Origin: Chara braunii | Lineage: Eukaryota > Streptophyta > Charophyceae > Charales > Characeae | Reading direction: 5' to 3' | Assembly (NCBI GenBank): GCA_003427395.1 | Contig: BFEA01000724.1 | Location: 183,823 to 226,582 of the forward strand | DNA length: 42,760 nt | In this document: positions 30,247 to 40,130 of the stretch, one piece after another | How the letters are laid out: every line of letters starts with the position of its first letter | Numbering within the stretch: position 1 is the stretch's first letter | Translations under genes and position numbers: made by a program | Notes under the pieces: model-generated | Database searches by the model: none | What the model was told of the DNA's origin: nothing | The model's input: the letters and a program-made list of their open reading frames with translations, nothing else

Positions 30247-31303
30247 GTGTTGTTGTTCAAGATTAGTGAACGGAGGGATTACGCGCGGAGGGAGCATCGA
30301 TCAAGCAGTGAAGAACGTGGTGGATATAGAAGTCATGAGAGACCGTACCGTAGATCTCCACCAAGATGCTTCAGTTGTGACGAGCGTGGACATTACGCAA
30401 ACCAATGCCCCAACAGGGCTCGACCGTCGACGTCGCACGATACCCGCAGGGGAAGGTCGACATCTCCAAATGCTGTCTCAAAAGCGAAGAATGATGAAGC
30501 TGAAGCCCTGCAGCGGCAGATCGAAGAATTGAACCGAAGCTTGGCCTCGGTTTCAGAGTTCGTTCGGTGCGAGAAGGCGAAGAAAGCTGAAGAAGAGAGA
30601 CTACGTAAGGAAGCGGAGGAAGAACAGGAGCATATCCGTGAAGAGAAAGAAACCCGTGAGAAGAAGGAGAAGAAGCGATTAGCCAAGCTACAGAAAGACG
30701 CGGAGAGAGAGGCGGAGATTGACAAGAGATTTGAGATTCGAATGGCGATTCGAACGGGTGATTTTTTCGAACGGATGGAGGCCAACCTTGGCTCGGCGGT
30801 GGAATTCGCAAAGAAGGTTAAAGGCAAGAAGAAGGTCGTGGTACTATCGGAAGAAGACTCCGAACATGCGAGCAGTAGTAGTGAGACCGAGAGACTGCGC
30901 AAGAAGATGGGGAGGTTGACGATCAATGAGAAGCGTAAGAGGGGCCCTGAGCCTGTCTTTGATGATAGCCGTCAGATGATCACTCCATCAAAAAGAACTC
31001 CCAGGACGCAGACAACAAAAGGAGGAGCGACGACTGGGCGCATCACAAGATCGAAACACAAGATTAAAACCAAGTTGTCTCCCTACGTGGAGAAGAACAA
31101 TACAAGCCCGTCGAATATTTTGGCGAAGCTGCGTTTTCGAAACCAAGTCATGGAGGAGATTCGTTGCCTAGACGCCCAAGAACTCCAGTCGATATGCAAG
31201 AACGAAGGAGTGACCTACAACGGTACATGGAGGAGATTCGTTGCCTAGACGCTCAAGAACTCCAGTCGATATGCAAGAACGAAGGAGTGACCTACAACGG
31301 TAA
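30247..31303 (+). pseudogene. Penelope-like element, N-terminal CCHC/coiled-coil/SAP region
   Basis: The frame begins with a GTG. No ATG exists before the coiled coil, so the start codon is lost or lies in an unseen exon. An Arg/Ser-rich N-terminus leads to a CCHC knuckle, CFSCDERGHYANQC (about residues 41-54). A long Glu/Lys/Arg coiled coil follows (about residues 88-165), then a basic region (KRKRG, RSKHKIK). It ends with a SAP-like helix-turn-helix, IRCLDAQELQSICKNEGVTY, followed by NG, a DNA-binding motif. A 77-bp tandem duplication (31150-31226 and 31227-31303) repeats the SAP segment and shifts the frame. The protein presumably continues into GIY-YIG and RT. Confidence 0.75.
31150..31303 (+). 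repeat. 77-bp tandem duplication in the SAP segment
   Basis: atggaggagattcgttgcct begins at 31150 and again at 31227, and the two units are almost identical (one c/t difference). 77 is not a multiple of three, so the duplication breaks the frame. Confidence 0.95.
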
Positions 31304-32232
31304 GATCAAGGCGATCTTTGACATCACAAGCCATCGCACCAGAGTTGCCTTTGGCGAAATTCCTGGCTGTGAGCAATCTGAGTCCGTTGAGTTGGAGGAC
31401 GAAGACACTACAACTGTCGATGAAGGTGAACCGAAAGATGATGAAGCGTGAGAACCCTACGGAACTGAGGAGATATGGGATATTGTACGTGAGTTGACCG
31501 AGTACGGGAATGCTTGTGGACGTGTTGACGCTGTGGCTGAGGAGATTCTGAGGATCGGAGTTATCCTACTGGCAATTCGTGGTGAGATCAGATGGCTTCG
31601 TAAGTTTGTCGATTCCTAGAAGAAGCTGTATGTACGTTTCGGGGTAGATTTTGTTAACATTGGCTCTTGCATCTATGCTGCTGTTTCATTGAGTTGTAAG
31701 CACCAGTATGTCGGAAGGACTACAAGAGGAGTGAACGCCCGCTGGCGTGAGCATGTGTCGGCATGTCGAACCAAGAATCACACCCACTTCCATCGATGGA
31801 TGGGTTCTTTTGGAGTGGGTAAGTATGTCCTACTCCCTGTCGAGTACGGTGAGAAGTCAGAGCTCCCTGATCTTGAGCGAACATATATTAGACTCTGGTC
31901 TTCTTTTTTAAACTCCGCGGCGCCGAACACAAGGAAGGGACGTTTACGCAAACGGAAGGGGCGAAACTAACGGAAGCAGTCGTCTGATGCAAGTTGTAGA
32001 ACTATTAACCCGATTAGAGTTAGGAGATCGACTGAAACCGAGTGGTCAGTAGACTTGATGAAGTTGCTTTTGAAAATTGAAGAAACGGGAGTGAGGAAGT
32101 TCTCGATAGTATCGAGCGGTGGTAATGTTTGGAGTAATAGCTGGAAGAAGATCAAGAAACGATTTGGGGAGTCCACGATTAGACTTCAGGATGGTCTCTG
32201 TACCCTGAAGCTTTGCAAACAGATATTTTAAG
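31227..32232 (+). pseudogene. Penelope-like element, GIY-YIG endonuclease region
   Basis: One frame is coherent from the second SAP copy to 32232, broken only by in-frame stops at 31449 (TGA), 31617 (TAG) and 31968 (TAA). The GIY-YIG domain (31620-31970) has CIYAA for GIY, HQYVGRTTRG for YIG, the catalytic Arg and His region RWREHV, the Glu in LERTYI, and a late Asn (FLN). GIY-YIG nucleases nick the target DNA to prime insertion. Here the domain lies N-terminal to the RT, as in the Chlamys/Naiad-type Penelope-like elements. After 31970 the same frame continues (LMKLLLKIEETGVRKFSIVS) as a linker. Confidence 0.85.
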
Positions 32233-34310
32233 ATGGGGGGGACCGTCGAGTTTGAATATCTGAAGGTTTGGAAATCGGGCGGGGGATTCCTGCAGTGTAT
32301 TCTTGTCTCCTTGCTTAAGAATCCACTTTTTCTGTCGAGCCTTAACTCGTGGGGGGCTGAAGTCAATGATGAGATTGTACAATATGGTCAAGGATTTCCA
32401 TAAGAAGTCAACCCGTAGATATCTACGACGCCTATTATCCCGAAGTATCCGTGAATGTTTTGGATTGAGTATGTCGATCGATCTAACTATTCGAGTTAAG
32501 TTCGATGACCGTGTTAAGCTCGTAGAAGTACGGAAGCTGGTGAATGGCGAAATCATGAGGTGCGAATTGCCGACAGCTTATAAGAAGCGTGCTAGGAGGA
32601 AGGTAAAAATCGTTTGGACTAAGAATCGATCGATTGGAGACCTTATCCATAACCAGTGAGCCTTTGCGGCTCGCACGGTGTCTACCTGTATCTACACAGG
32701 GTTGCCTTACCCTTATGTAGGGGGGCATGCATGCTTTTGACTAAGCCAAGGCGAATCTCACCACCGGTTGTTGTCTAACGCGAATGATATTCTGCGTGAC
32801 AAGACTGTACATCGCGCTGTCTTATTGGGTAAGGAGTTGACGGAAGGTTTTTTGGCATGGAAGAATTTCAAAGGAGTGTGTCCCAATTTTGACACGACAC
32901 GACTCGAGGAATGTATGCAAAGATCTGATGATGGGAGGTCGGGACTCGATCTTTATGATGTCATTAGTGTGAAGAAGGAGCTTGAGGGGTTCGTACTGAC
33001 TCCGTTGGATCGCAATCCGGGTGACACGCTGGTCATGTGCCCGGCGGTGTATCATAGTGCGATGATGGGGACTTTCGTTACGAATTCTGGATATCGTATC
33101 ATGAAGCAACCTGTTAGTGAAGTTTTGAGGGAGATGAGAGAAGACCTGCATCAATCTGGCATGAAGACTATCGCACCGTGGGATGGGAAAGGACAGTTTG
33201 GTACCTCATATGTGCTGCCTAAGCACAAGGACATCGAGCGTTACCGACCAATCTGCCCGACCTTCAGTGAACCACTGGTCCGGACGGGGCGGTTGGTTTC
33301 CAAAGCCCTGAACCATCTTCTGTTCACCCTGCCAATTGATGCACACTTTAACCTACAATCTATTTCCCATCTTTCTCGAAGATTGCAGCGAATCAACAAC
33401 AAGTTTGTGAAAGTGCGACAGGTTGGCCTGATCAGATCGCCAGCGTATGACATCAAGGAGATGTTCAGCCGCTTACCGCATGCTGATATTGTCGAAGCAG
33501 TGGAGTGGATCGTTAGCCACCATTTGGGGAAGGGGAGATCGTACGTGCGAGTTAATACTCGCAGTAGAGGGGCATCCTTCGGAACGACCACGGGAGCGGA
33601 TCACTGGAAGCGTATCGAGTTGGCGGATGTTTTGAACTATGTGAAGTTCGAACTTAGTCATACCTTCACCTTTGCAAACGGGGTACTGCTACAACAGATT
33701 GTCGGTATCCCAATTGGGGAAGAGCACAAGCCCCCTATTGGCGTGCATTATGTGTGCCTTTTGCAAGATGAAGTTTAACCAAAGGGGTAAGGCGCGAAGG
33801 AATGTGTTCGGCTTACGTTTGATCGACGACGTCGTTCTACTTACGGCAGCACTTCCTCAGCAGGCGTATGAGGAGATCCTTTGCCGATTCGAAGAATGTT
33901 ATCCGAGGGGGTTAACGTTGAAAAGGACTGACTGTGGTGACGGGGTGCTACAATACCTGGGCTGCGAGATCCGGACAAGACAGTCCTTTCCGTTCTTCGG
34001 CTCTGTGCAGTTGAGCAAGAACGAAGCAACAATCTGGAATGACGAAAGTTTGGTGTTCGAGAACGGCCAAACTTATTCGTCCTGGGGCAGCAAACAACTA
34101 AAGAACGCCATCATTGGAGGTTACTTGCATCGGATCGATCAAAACACAACCCTGCGTGCAGAGATACCGTTGCGAGTGCTGACTGTCAAGCGTGAACCGC
34201 GCTTGAAACTGTATCCCGGTGACTGCTTCGAGAGAGTTTTGAGACGATTCGCTGTAGGGAAGGATGAGTATTGGCAGACAACCGTCAAGCTCCTTTGTAG
34301 CAACCAGTAG
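32233..34310 (+). pseudogene. Penelope-like reverse transcriptase
   Basis: 32303-32659 and 32768-33778 share one frame, separated by stops (32657 and about 32747). The linker between them reads VSTCIYTGLPYPYVGGHACF, resembling the Cys motif (CxC) and GH of this clade, with the second Cys as Tyr. RT motifs: RYRPICPTFSEP, motif A YDIKEMFSRLP (Asp intact), motif B QIVGIPIG, then a frameshift in the GGGG run near 33718 (one extra base). The second frame (33672-34310) continues with STSPLLACIM and motif C RLIDDVVLL (DD intact). The C-terminus (RFAVGKDEYWQTTVKLL) ends at 34310. These RTs are related to telomerase. Key residues survive but several breaks make it a pseudogene. Confidence 0.88.
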
Positions 34311-34510
34311 TATGATGATGAAATGGTGATGTAGTATAGTTGAAGTGATGTGGAGTATGTGTCTAGCATAGATTTGCTGTTCTTTTCATTTTCATGGACT
34401 CCCATGAATGGTGTGACAGGGGGTTGACGTATCTGTTTGTGATTTGGTGGATTTGAGGTACGGAATGTATTGACAGGGTATGGATGTATTTGTCTTTGTT
34501 TTGTGATAAG

Positions 34511-34620
34511 GATTGTTGATCCTTGCATAGGATAGTCTCCTGAACAGGTAAAGCCCGATGCTGGGCCTGTCTACGCCTGTAGACCGTAGGCTGGGGGATC
34601 CTATGCAGTGGTTAACAATC
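34511..34620 (+). ncRNA. Predicted multi-stem RNA after the RT ORF
   Basis: Nested complementary segments: outer gattgtt/aacaatc (34511-34517 with 34614-34620), inner tgcataggat/atcctatgca (34524-34533 with 34598-34607, 10 bp perfect). Two enclosed hairpins follow: acagg plus ccc with ggg plus cctgt (34544-34570), and tctac/gtaga (34570-34583, loop gcct). This makes a three-way-junction-like fold in the 3' UTR between RT and pseudo-LTR. A role as the RT recognition structure is inference. The same sequence as DNA could form a cruciform. Confidence 0.6.
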
Positions 34621-34699
34621 AATTTGCAGACTGAATTTTATTTTCGTTTCACATCTCCAAACTCGAACCGGTGCCTTAGAGGTTAGTCTGCATTTTTCC

Positions 34700-35210
34700 T
34701 TTTGCTGTGTATTTATGTTTTTGAACTATAGGCTGAGTGATTTGAACTGTGTACGTAGGGGTTTTTGCGACAACAAGTTAGATTCTTCTAAGTGGGTCTA
34801 CCTGGAATATGACGGTAGTCCATCTGTCGCTTCGCGTGTTTTCTTGCTTTTGGAACTCTCTCGACACTGGTACTCAGTAGGTGAGATACTGGACTTTCCA
34901 TAGGTATATAGGACGGTAAGCAGAGTTGGGAAACTCTTCAGGCTAACGGTCGTAATAGACACTAGTTGTCCGGAACGCTGGTGTGTAGAGCGAATGGAAG
35001 TGGGTTGGATGGACTGTTATGGCTAGTGCATGGTACGTGGTGGAAACCCCCTGATGAGGCGACGGGGGTCGCCGAAACGCGTCGGGGACGCTTTCTGTAC
35101 ATGAACTCTTCCTATCTGTAATTGTGAGTTACGACTTTGCATGTTGAATACGTCTTCGGATGTGTGAGACTTGAGGTTTTGTATCTTCATTATGTGTCGA
35201 TATCAACTAT
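34700..35210 (+). repeat. Right pseudo-LTR of the Penelope-like element
   Basis: Direct copy of 29614-30144, without the 21-base internal duplication. It follows the RT by about 390 bases and is followed by AT-rich sequence (tattattaatatt). It contains the intact hammerhead. Confidence 0.92.
35033..35100 (+). ncRNA. Type I hammerhead ribozyme, right copy
   Basis: All conserved core bases are present: CTGATGA (35051-35057), stem II ggcgac/gtcgcc (35058-35063 with 35068-35073, loop gggg), GAAA (35074-35077), cgc, and GTC (35081-35083), with cleavage expected after 35083. Stem I pairs cccc (35047-35050) with gggg (35084-35087), then gaaa with tttc across a four-base bulge, then gtac with gtac (35033 and 35097). 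Stem III is only acgcgt, a palindrome that could pair in a dimer, as described for other minimal hammerheads in Penelope-like elements. Probable role: processing of tandem transcripts. Confidence 0.85.
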
Positions 35211-36343
35211 CAACAACTAGTGTCATACTTGGTTTATATTACTTATTTTATATTATTAATATTAAGTTTTGATTTTTTTGTTATTATACTCTTATGTGAG
35301 GATTGAGCCCTCAAGTAGGGGCCTTGCCATGATGTACATGTTTTGGGCTAAGGCCCCAGCAAGCCTAGTGCCCGGCCTAAGTGAAGGCAAGCCAGCAAAT
35401 CAACAAGAGCCCTCTGTGCCAACATTTCACGAAGTGGGGTCTATACAGTTGCAGCACGCCAGTTGGTTGGAGTGCACCGAGTCTCGGATTTCAGCAAATG
35501 CTGAAATACCCAGGGCCTCTGAGTTAGTTAAGCCCTGGGCACTCGAACGTGAGGCCGACAATGCATGCTAGGTAGAGAGGCCGAAACTGCCAAAGGGAAA
35601 TCGGCCCACTGTTTGAATCTGGCCGCAGGCCTTGATAAAGGAGGCGCAACTGCATTGCCCCGGGGCCCAACTGTATCGAGTTGGCCTCAGCCTCTGGGCC
35701 CCGGTCACAGGTTGAAGGGAGGCCGCCCACACGCTGCACTGGCATATAGGCAAGCAGGGTGAGGCAGCAGGGATCTTGGCCATTGCGGGCAATACCGGCA
35801 CGCTGCGCAAATGCGAGTTGTTGGCTGCTGCGCAGCGCTAAGAGATAGTGCAAGGCAGGCATGTGCTAGGCGGTAGGGCGCTGCCTGTGCACTGGGCGCG
35901 TGGCGACCATAGCCGGGCTGCAGAGGGCGCAGAGGGGTGAAGGACGAAGGTGGTACTTCGGAGGTGAAGGGCGCTGTGTGGGTAACAAGGGAGAGTGTGG
36001 GGAAGAGGACACGTACCTGGTGATGGTGGAGGTCTGCATTGGTGTTGACATCATCACTCGCTGGTAGTCAAGTTGTCTGGTTGCTGTTCATTGCTGTAGT
36101 TGTAGGATAGGCTGTAGAGTAGATAGGGCGCCTGACCCCATTCACAAGAGAGAGCTACATTTGGGTTATGCTGTTGGTGTTGCCCTGTTGGGCATGGACA
36201 TTGACTCACGATTCTTCTGTATCATTCTCAATGGGATGGTTACTCGGTCCCATGTGCTATCTGCTTTGGCTTTGAATACTTGGACTTCAGTGTGATTTTG
36301 CATTCTAGATTTTTGTGCTTCGTCCATACTCATGTTCCATGCA
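35211..36343 (+). other. Region containing the 5' LTR of the downstream gypsy element
   Basis: No gene is seen. Sequence is GC-rich with gggcc/ggcc words at 35330-36000. The LTR should end about 36343 (ccatgca), a few bases before the PBS, but its start cannot be fixed because the 3' LTR lies outside the window. Short ORFs on both strands are not supported. Confidence 0.45.
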
Positions 36344-36346
36344 ATT

Positions 36347-36358
36347 TGGTATCAGAGC
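36347..36358 (+). promoter_or_regulatory. Primer-binding site, initiator tRNA-Met
   Basis: tggtatcagagc is complementary to the 3' end of plant initiator methionine tRNA and is the usual PBS of plant Ty3/gypsy and copia elements. It precedes a gag-pol region on the same strand. Confidence 0.9.
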
Positions 36359-37640
36359 TGGTTTGATCGCCACTTACCTTTGGCATGTTGGCATTGTACA
36401 GACCTGGTGCGTTGATGATGCTTCTTCGCAGTGGGTACTTGTGACGTCAGGCCACTATAGGTGCACGCCCTGGGTAGAGAGGGGTGCAACGGAAGGCTAT
36501 TACGACATTGTTTGCCGTGAGTTACAGCGGAATGTTTGATTGATGATGAGAGCATGTTGATGTGACATTGGACTAAGGTGGCACTGCATTGCGTTGTGGG
36601 TGGTACCGAGGTCATGACCGGTCATCAAATGCAACATCAGCTCAATTGGTGAGAAATCTGTGGTTGGGGGCAGCTATCTCCAGGTACGTTGTTCCCTTGC
36701 CTTATCTACTCTCTCAATCTCTTCTTATCGTGAGGAAGTGAGTCCAACTTGAGAGTCCTCTCTTTTGGTGAGGTGTCGTGAGCGCGCTACCTTGAGAGAC
36801 GACAATCTTCCCGGAAGCATACTGGAAGGAGAAAGGGCGGTGCCTCTGAAGGGCCCTGGTCGAAGCATTGGGTCACGGTCACCATGCCAACCCAATGGGA
36901 GTAGGTCAAGCATGCGATGGCTGCTGTCTATTAAGGCACTTTGCTGCGTCAAATAGAAGTTGCTTCGGGTGTGCCAGCCCATGACAGACGCTTACCTGAC
37001 CGTCTATATATATTTCTGATTGGGAGTTTATTGTGAATCTGGATGTGATCGTCGTCCTGACTGCGACGTTAAATAATTCGTGAAGAGATGGGGGCGCTTT
37101 ATAAATTCCTCCTGATCAGCCAGATCACATGGACAGGAAGGCTCGTCGCCGTACGAGGGTAAATAAGAGTGGTTGGGCTGGCTTGCTCGGTGACAACTTG
37201 GGCATAGGGGTGGGCCGATTCACACACGAAGACACTGCTCGCTCAATGATGCTATTCGGTATGTTGGATGGCGGGAGGGTAGGTTCTAATTGGTGCTCAA
37301 CTGTATACACAACCATACCCATCAATCATACATCTGCTACATTGTCTTTTTGTATCTTTGATTAGTTGGTTGACGGACTACTAACCTCACAGACAGATTA
37401 GTGTAGGACTGTAGTATGCTACCATAGCCAGTTCTAATTAATGCTGCTGTAAGTGAACAAATCAGGGTGCATCTGGACCATGTAGACAATCTGTGTGAAT
37501 GTTGTAGACATGCCACTTGATTCGGTATAGTAGGGTACTCGCCGGACAAAACTATTGTTAGAAAATTAGGTGTCGGTCAGATACATGTTGTGGTAGGATT
37601 CCACTAGGGGATTCTAGTGCAGAAACTATCTGCCTAACTA
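36359..37640 (+). other. Untranslated leader of the gypsy element
   Basis: About 1.28 kb between PBS and gag with no convincing ORF. Such length is common in plant gypsy elements. Confidence 0.6.
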
Positions 37641-39504
37641 ATGAGTGGGTCAGATCATGTTGATGATAGAGCAGACAATAGAAGACTTGCACGTGCAGAT
37701 GCACTAAGGGTTCCGCACGTGTTCAGGACCTTAGACGTGGGAGAAGAAAGACGGCTTCGTGCCGAACGTAGAGCCCGTGCTCTAGCAGCAGGACTACATG
37801 AAGCAAACAGAGTAGCAAGAGAGCGGGCAACAGCAGCCAGAGCAACAGCAATGGCTAACGGTACCAGCTCTGCTGCGTCATCGTCTGCGTCCTCGTCAGG
37901 GACTAGTGGGACTCATTTGGGAATGCCACTGAGTTCCACAAGTTCCTCGGGCACTTCCGGGTCAACAGGGTCTAGACAGTCTTCTGTCAAATGGCGGGCT
38001 CGCAGTTCAGCCCGTTGACCCCGCATGAGAGGGAGCTCAAAGAGATCCAACAGGTCGAGAGGCTCCGCCAGCAGTAAGAGGAGGATCTGAAGAAAGCAAC
38101 CAATAGAGAAAAATAGATAAAAAGTAAAGCGGCCAGACTTGATACGTTAGAGGCTGACAAGGCTGCGCTAGAGGGATTGGACGAATCGAGTTTGTCTGAC
38201 ACCTTGAAAGTGTCGAGGACAACATGTTGTCACTGCATGCGCACGTAGACAGCAGGATGGACGTCATGCAAAGCACTTTGGACCAGATCCTGGATGCATT
38301 GACAAAGCCAGGATTCCGGCCACCAGCACAATCGCCGTTGCCGTTAACGGCGATGTCAAGCCCCTTTGCCGTACAAGCTTGCACACAGCCAAGTGGTACA
38401 TCTGCAGCAGCAACACAAACTGTTGCGTCTTCTTCTTCGGGTCCAGCGGTGGTTGCTACACCACCGCAGGAGGCTAGTCCTCCACAAGGACACCCGCAAG
38501 GTCAATGGTACCCCAAGACCCCAATGAAACCGCCTCTTGCCTTCTCAGGCGAGAGAAAGCACGAGGAACTCAACACTTGGTTGAGGACAGTCCCAGTTTG
38601 GGTGAAGGCCAAAAGGACCTTGCCTGAGGACGAAGTGGTAACTGCGGCGTCTTACCTTGAGGGTAAGGCAGCCAAGTGGTTAGATGGTGTAGTTGTGAAG
38701 GCCAGATACGGGAGACGCATGGCGGATTGGGCTAAGTCTTTGACTTTAGACCAATTCATGGAGGTGGTAGAAGCTCGATGGCATAACCCACAGGAGGCTC
38801 AAAGGGCCACTGATGCCATTAACAAACTGGACCAACGCAAGTTCAGGTCAGTTAGGGAGCTTATGACTACCGTCGAGAGCCTGATCCTCGTCCCAGGCAT
38901 CAACTACAATGACCAGTTCCTCTTAACTACGTTTGTTAGATGTCTTCGTGAGAACATGAGGAACTTGCTAGCCAGTGAGGCACGCACCGAGTACCACACG
39001 TTTGAGACATTGTCTAGAAAAGCCTTAGACTTTGAGGCCACACTAGGCAATGCTCAGCCCACCTCAGGGAACGACTCAAAGAAGAAGAAGAGTCCTCAGG
39101 AGTGGAAGAAGAAGGGGGTGAAGTTGATGATGGTTGAGTCTGATGAGACTCAAACTGAGATTGATGAGCTCTCTGACCTGATGGACGACTCAGAGTATGC
39201 CGACGAGGAGGTAGCTGAGGGTAGCACCCTTGTCGCGGTAGTAAAGACTAAGGCACGTGGCCGAGGGAAGGGCCAACCTAGGAGTCAAGGGAAGGTCGCC
39301 TCCAATCAGACCAAACAGTCTGAGTGGGTAAAGGCAGGTCTTGATCAAGACGTGTGGCGTGATCGCCGAATGCGTGGCGCTTGCATCAAATGCGGAGAAT
39401 ACGGACACACGCAGTGGAAGTGTCAGAACGCTAAGGTTACGCAAAAGGTTGCTCCAAAAGTAGGGACAACCTATTCCCAGGCTTCTAGCTCAGGAAACGC
39501 GTAG
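37641..39504 (+). pseudogene. Gag of the plus-strand Ty3/gypsy element
   Basis: A first ATG (37641) opens an Arg/Ala-rich, Ser/Gly-rich stretch (SSGTSGSTGSRQSS) to 38018. The frame then shifts near 37990 to one reading MAGSQFSPLTPHERELKEIQ, with in-frame TAA (38075) and TAG (38114). Near 38205 it shifts to the main frame (to 39504). That frame carries the retrotransposon gag domain (AAKWLDGVV, FMEVVEARWHNP, KLDQRKFRSVRELM, LLTTFVRCLRENMR). It ends with a CCHC knuckle, CIKCGEYGHTQWKC. Gag forms the particle that packages the RNA. Pol follows in a different frame. Confidence 0.88.
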
Positions 39505-39509
39505 GGCCA

Positions 39510-40130
39510 GTGGAAGTAGTAGCGGCTTCTACTCAAGATGAAGTGGGAATGATACCCTCCTCACTTCATGACAAGGCCGAAGCTAATGACTCCTTAGTCA
39601 CCCCGCAGACACAACTAGACCAAACTATGCTTTGTACGTTAGATGTGTCTGAGGCCTTAGAAGACTTAGAAGGCGAGTGGTCAAACAAGGACCCTCGCGA
39701 GTCTTGGGTGGCGCTAAAGAAGGGTCATAGAGGGGAACATTTCGTGGTGGAAGTGGATGTAGGAGGCCGCAAATGTGGTGCCTTTATAGACAACGGATCC
39801 ACATGAAATTACATAAGTCGCGATTGTTTGGAAAGGCTGCACCTACAAGACCGGGTATGGCACCTTAGTAGACCAGTAGCATCTACTATGGCCAACAAGG
39901 AGCGCATGATAGTGACAGACTACATCAAGGACGTAGTTTGTACCTTCTCGTATGGAGGAGGCGAGCTTAACCATAAGATCTCGTTCTTGGTTAGTGACGA
40001 CTTACCTTTCGAAATGTTGTTAGGTATGTACTACCTCGAAGTGGCTAAGCCCCAGTTCGACTGGGATAAGAAGGTGCTCAAGCAAAAGTTGCCCGATGGC
40101 CGAACTGTCAGATTGACTAAGTTCAAGGCC
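39510..40130 (+). pseudogene. Aspartic protease of the gypsy element
   Basis: The pol frame is open from about 39510. FVVEVDVGGRKCGAFIDNGS is the protease active-site region. The usual D-S/T-G is D-N-G here, and the next-but-one codon is a TGA (39804-39806), consistent with C-to-T change of an Arg CGA codon. The frame then continues ([27 protein letters not shown]). With both changes the protease should be inactive. Confidence 0.85.

Noticed and set aside
35524-35862. ORFs on both strands in the GC-rich stretch
   Set aside because: Mutually overlapping, no motif, in the probable LTR region.
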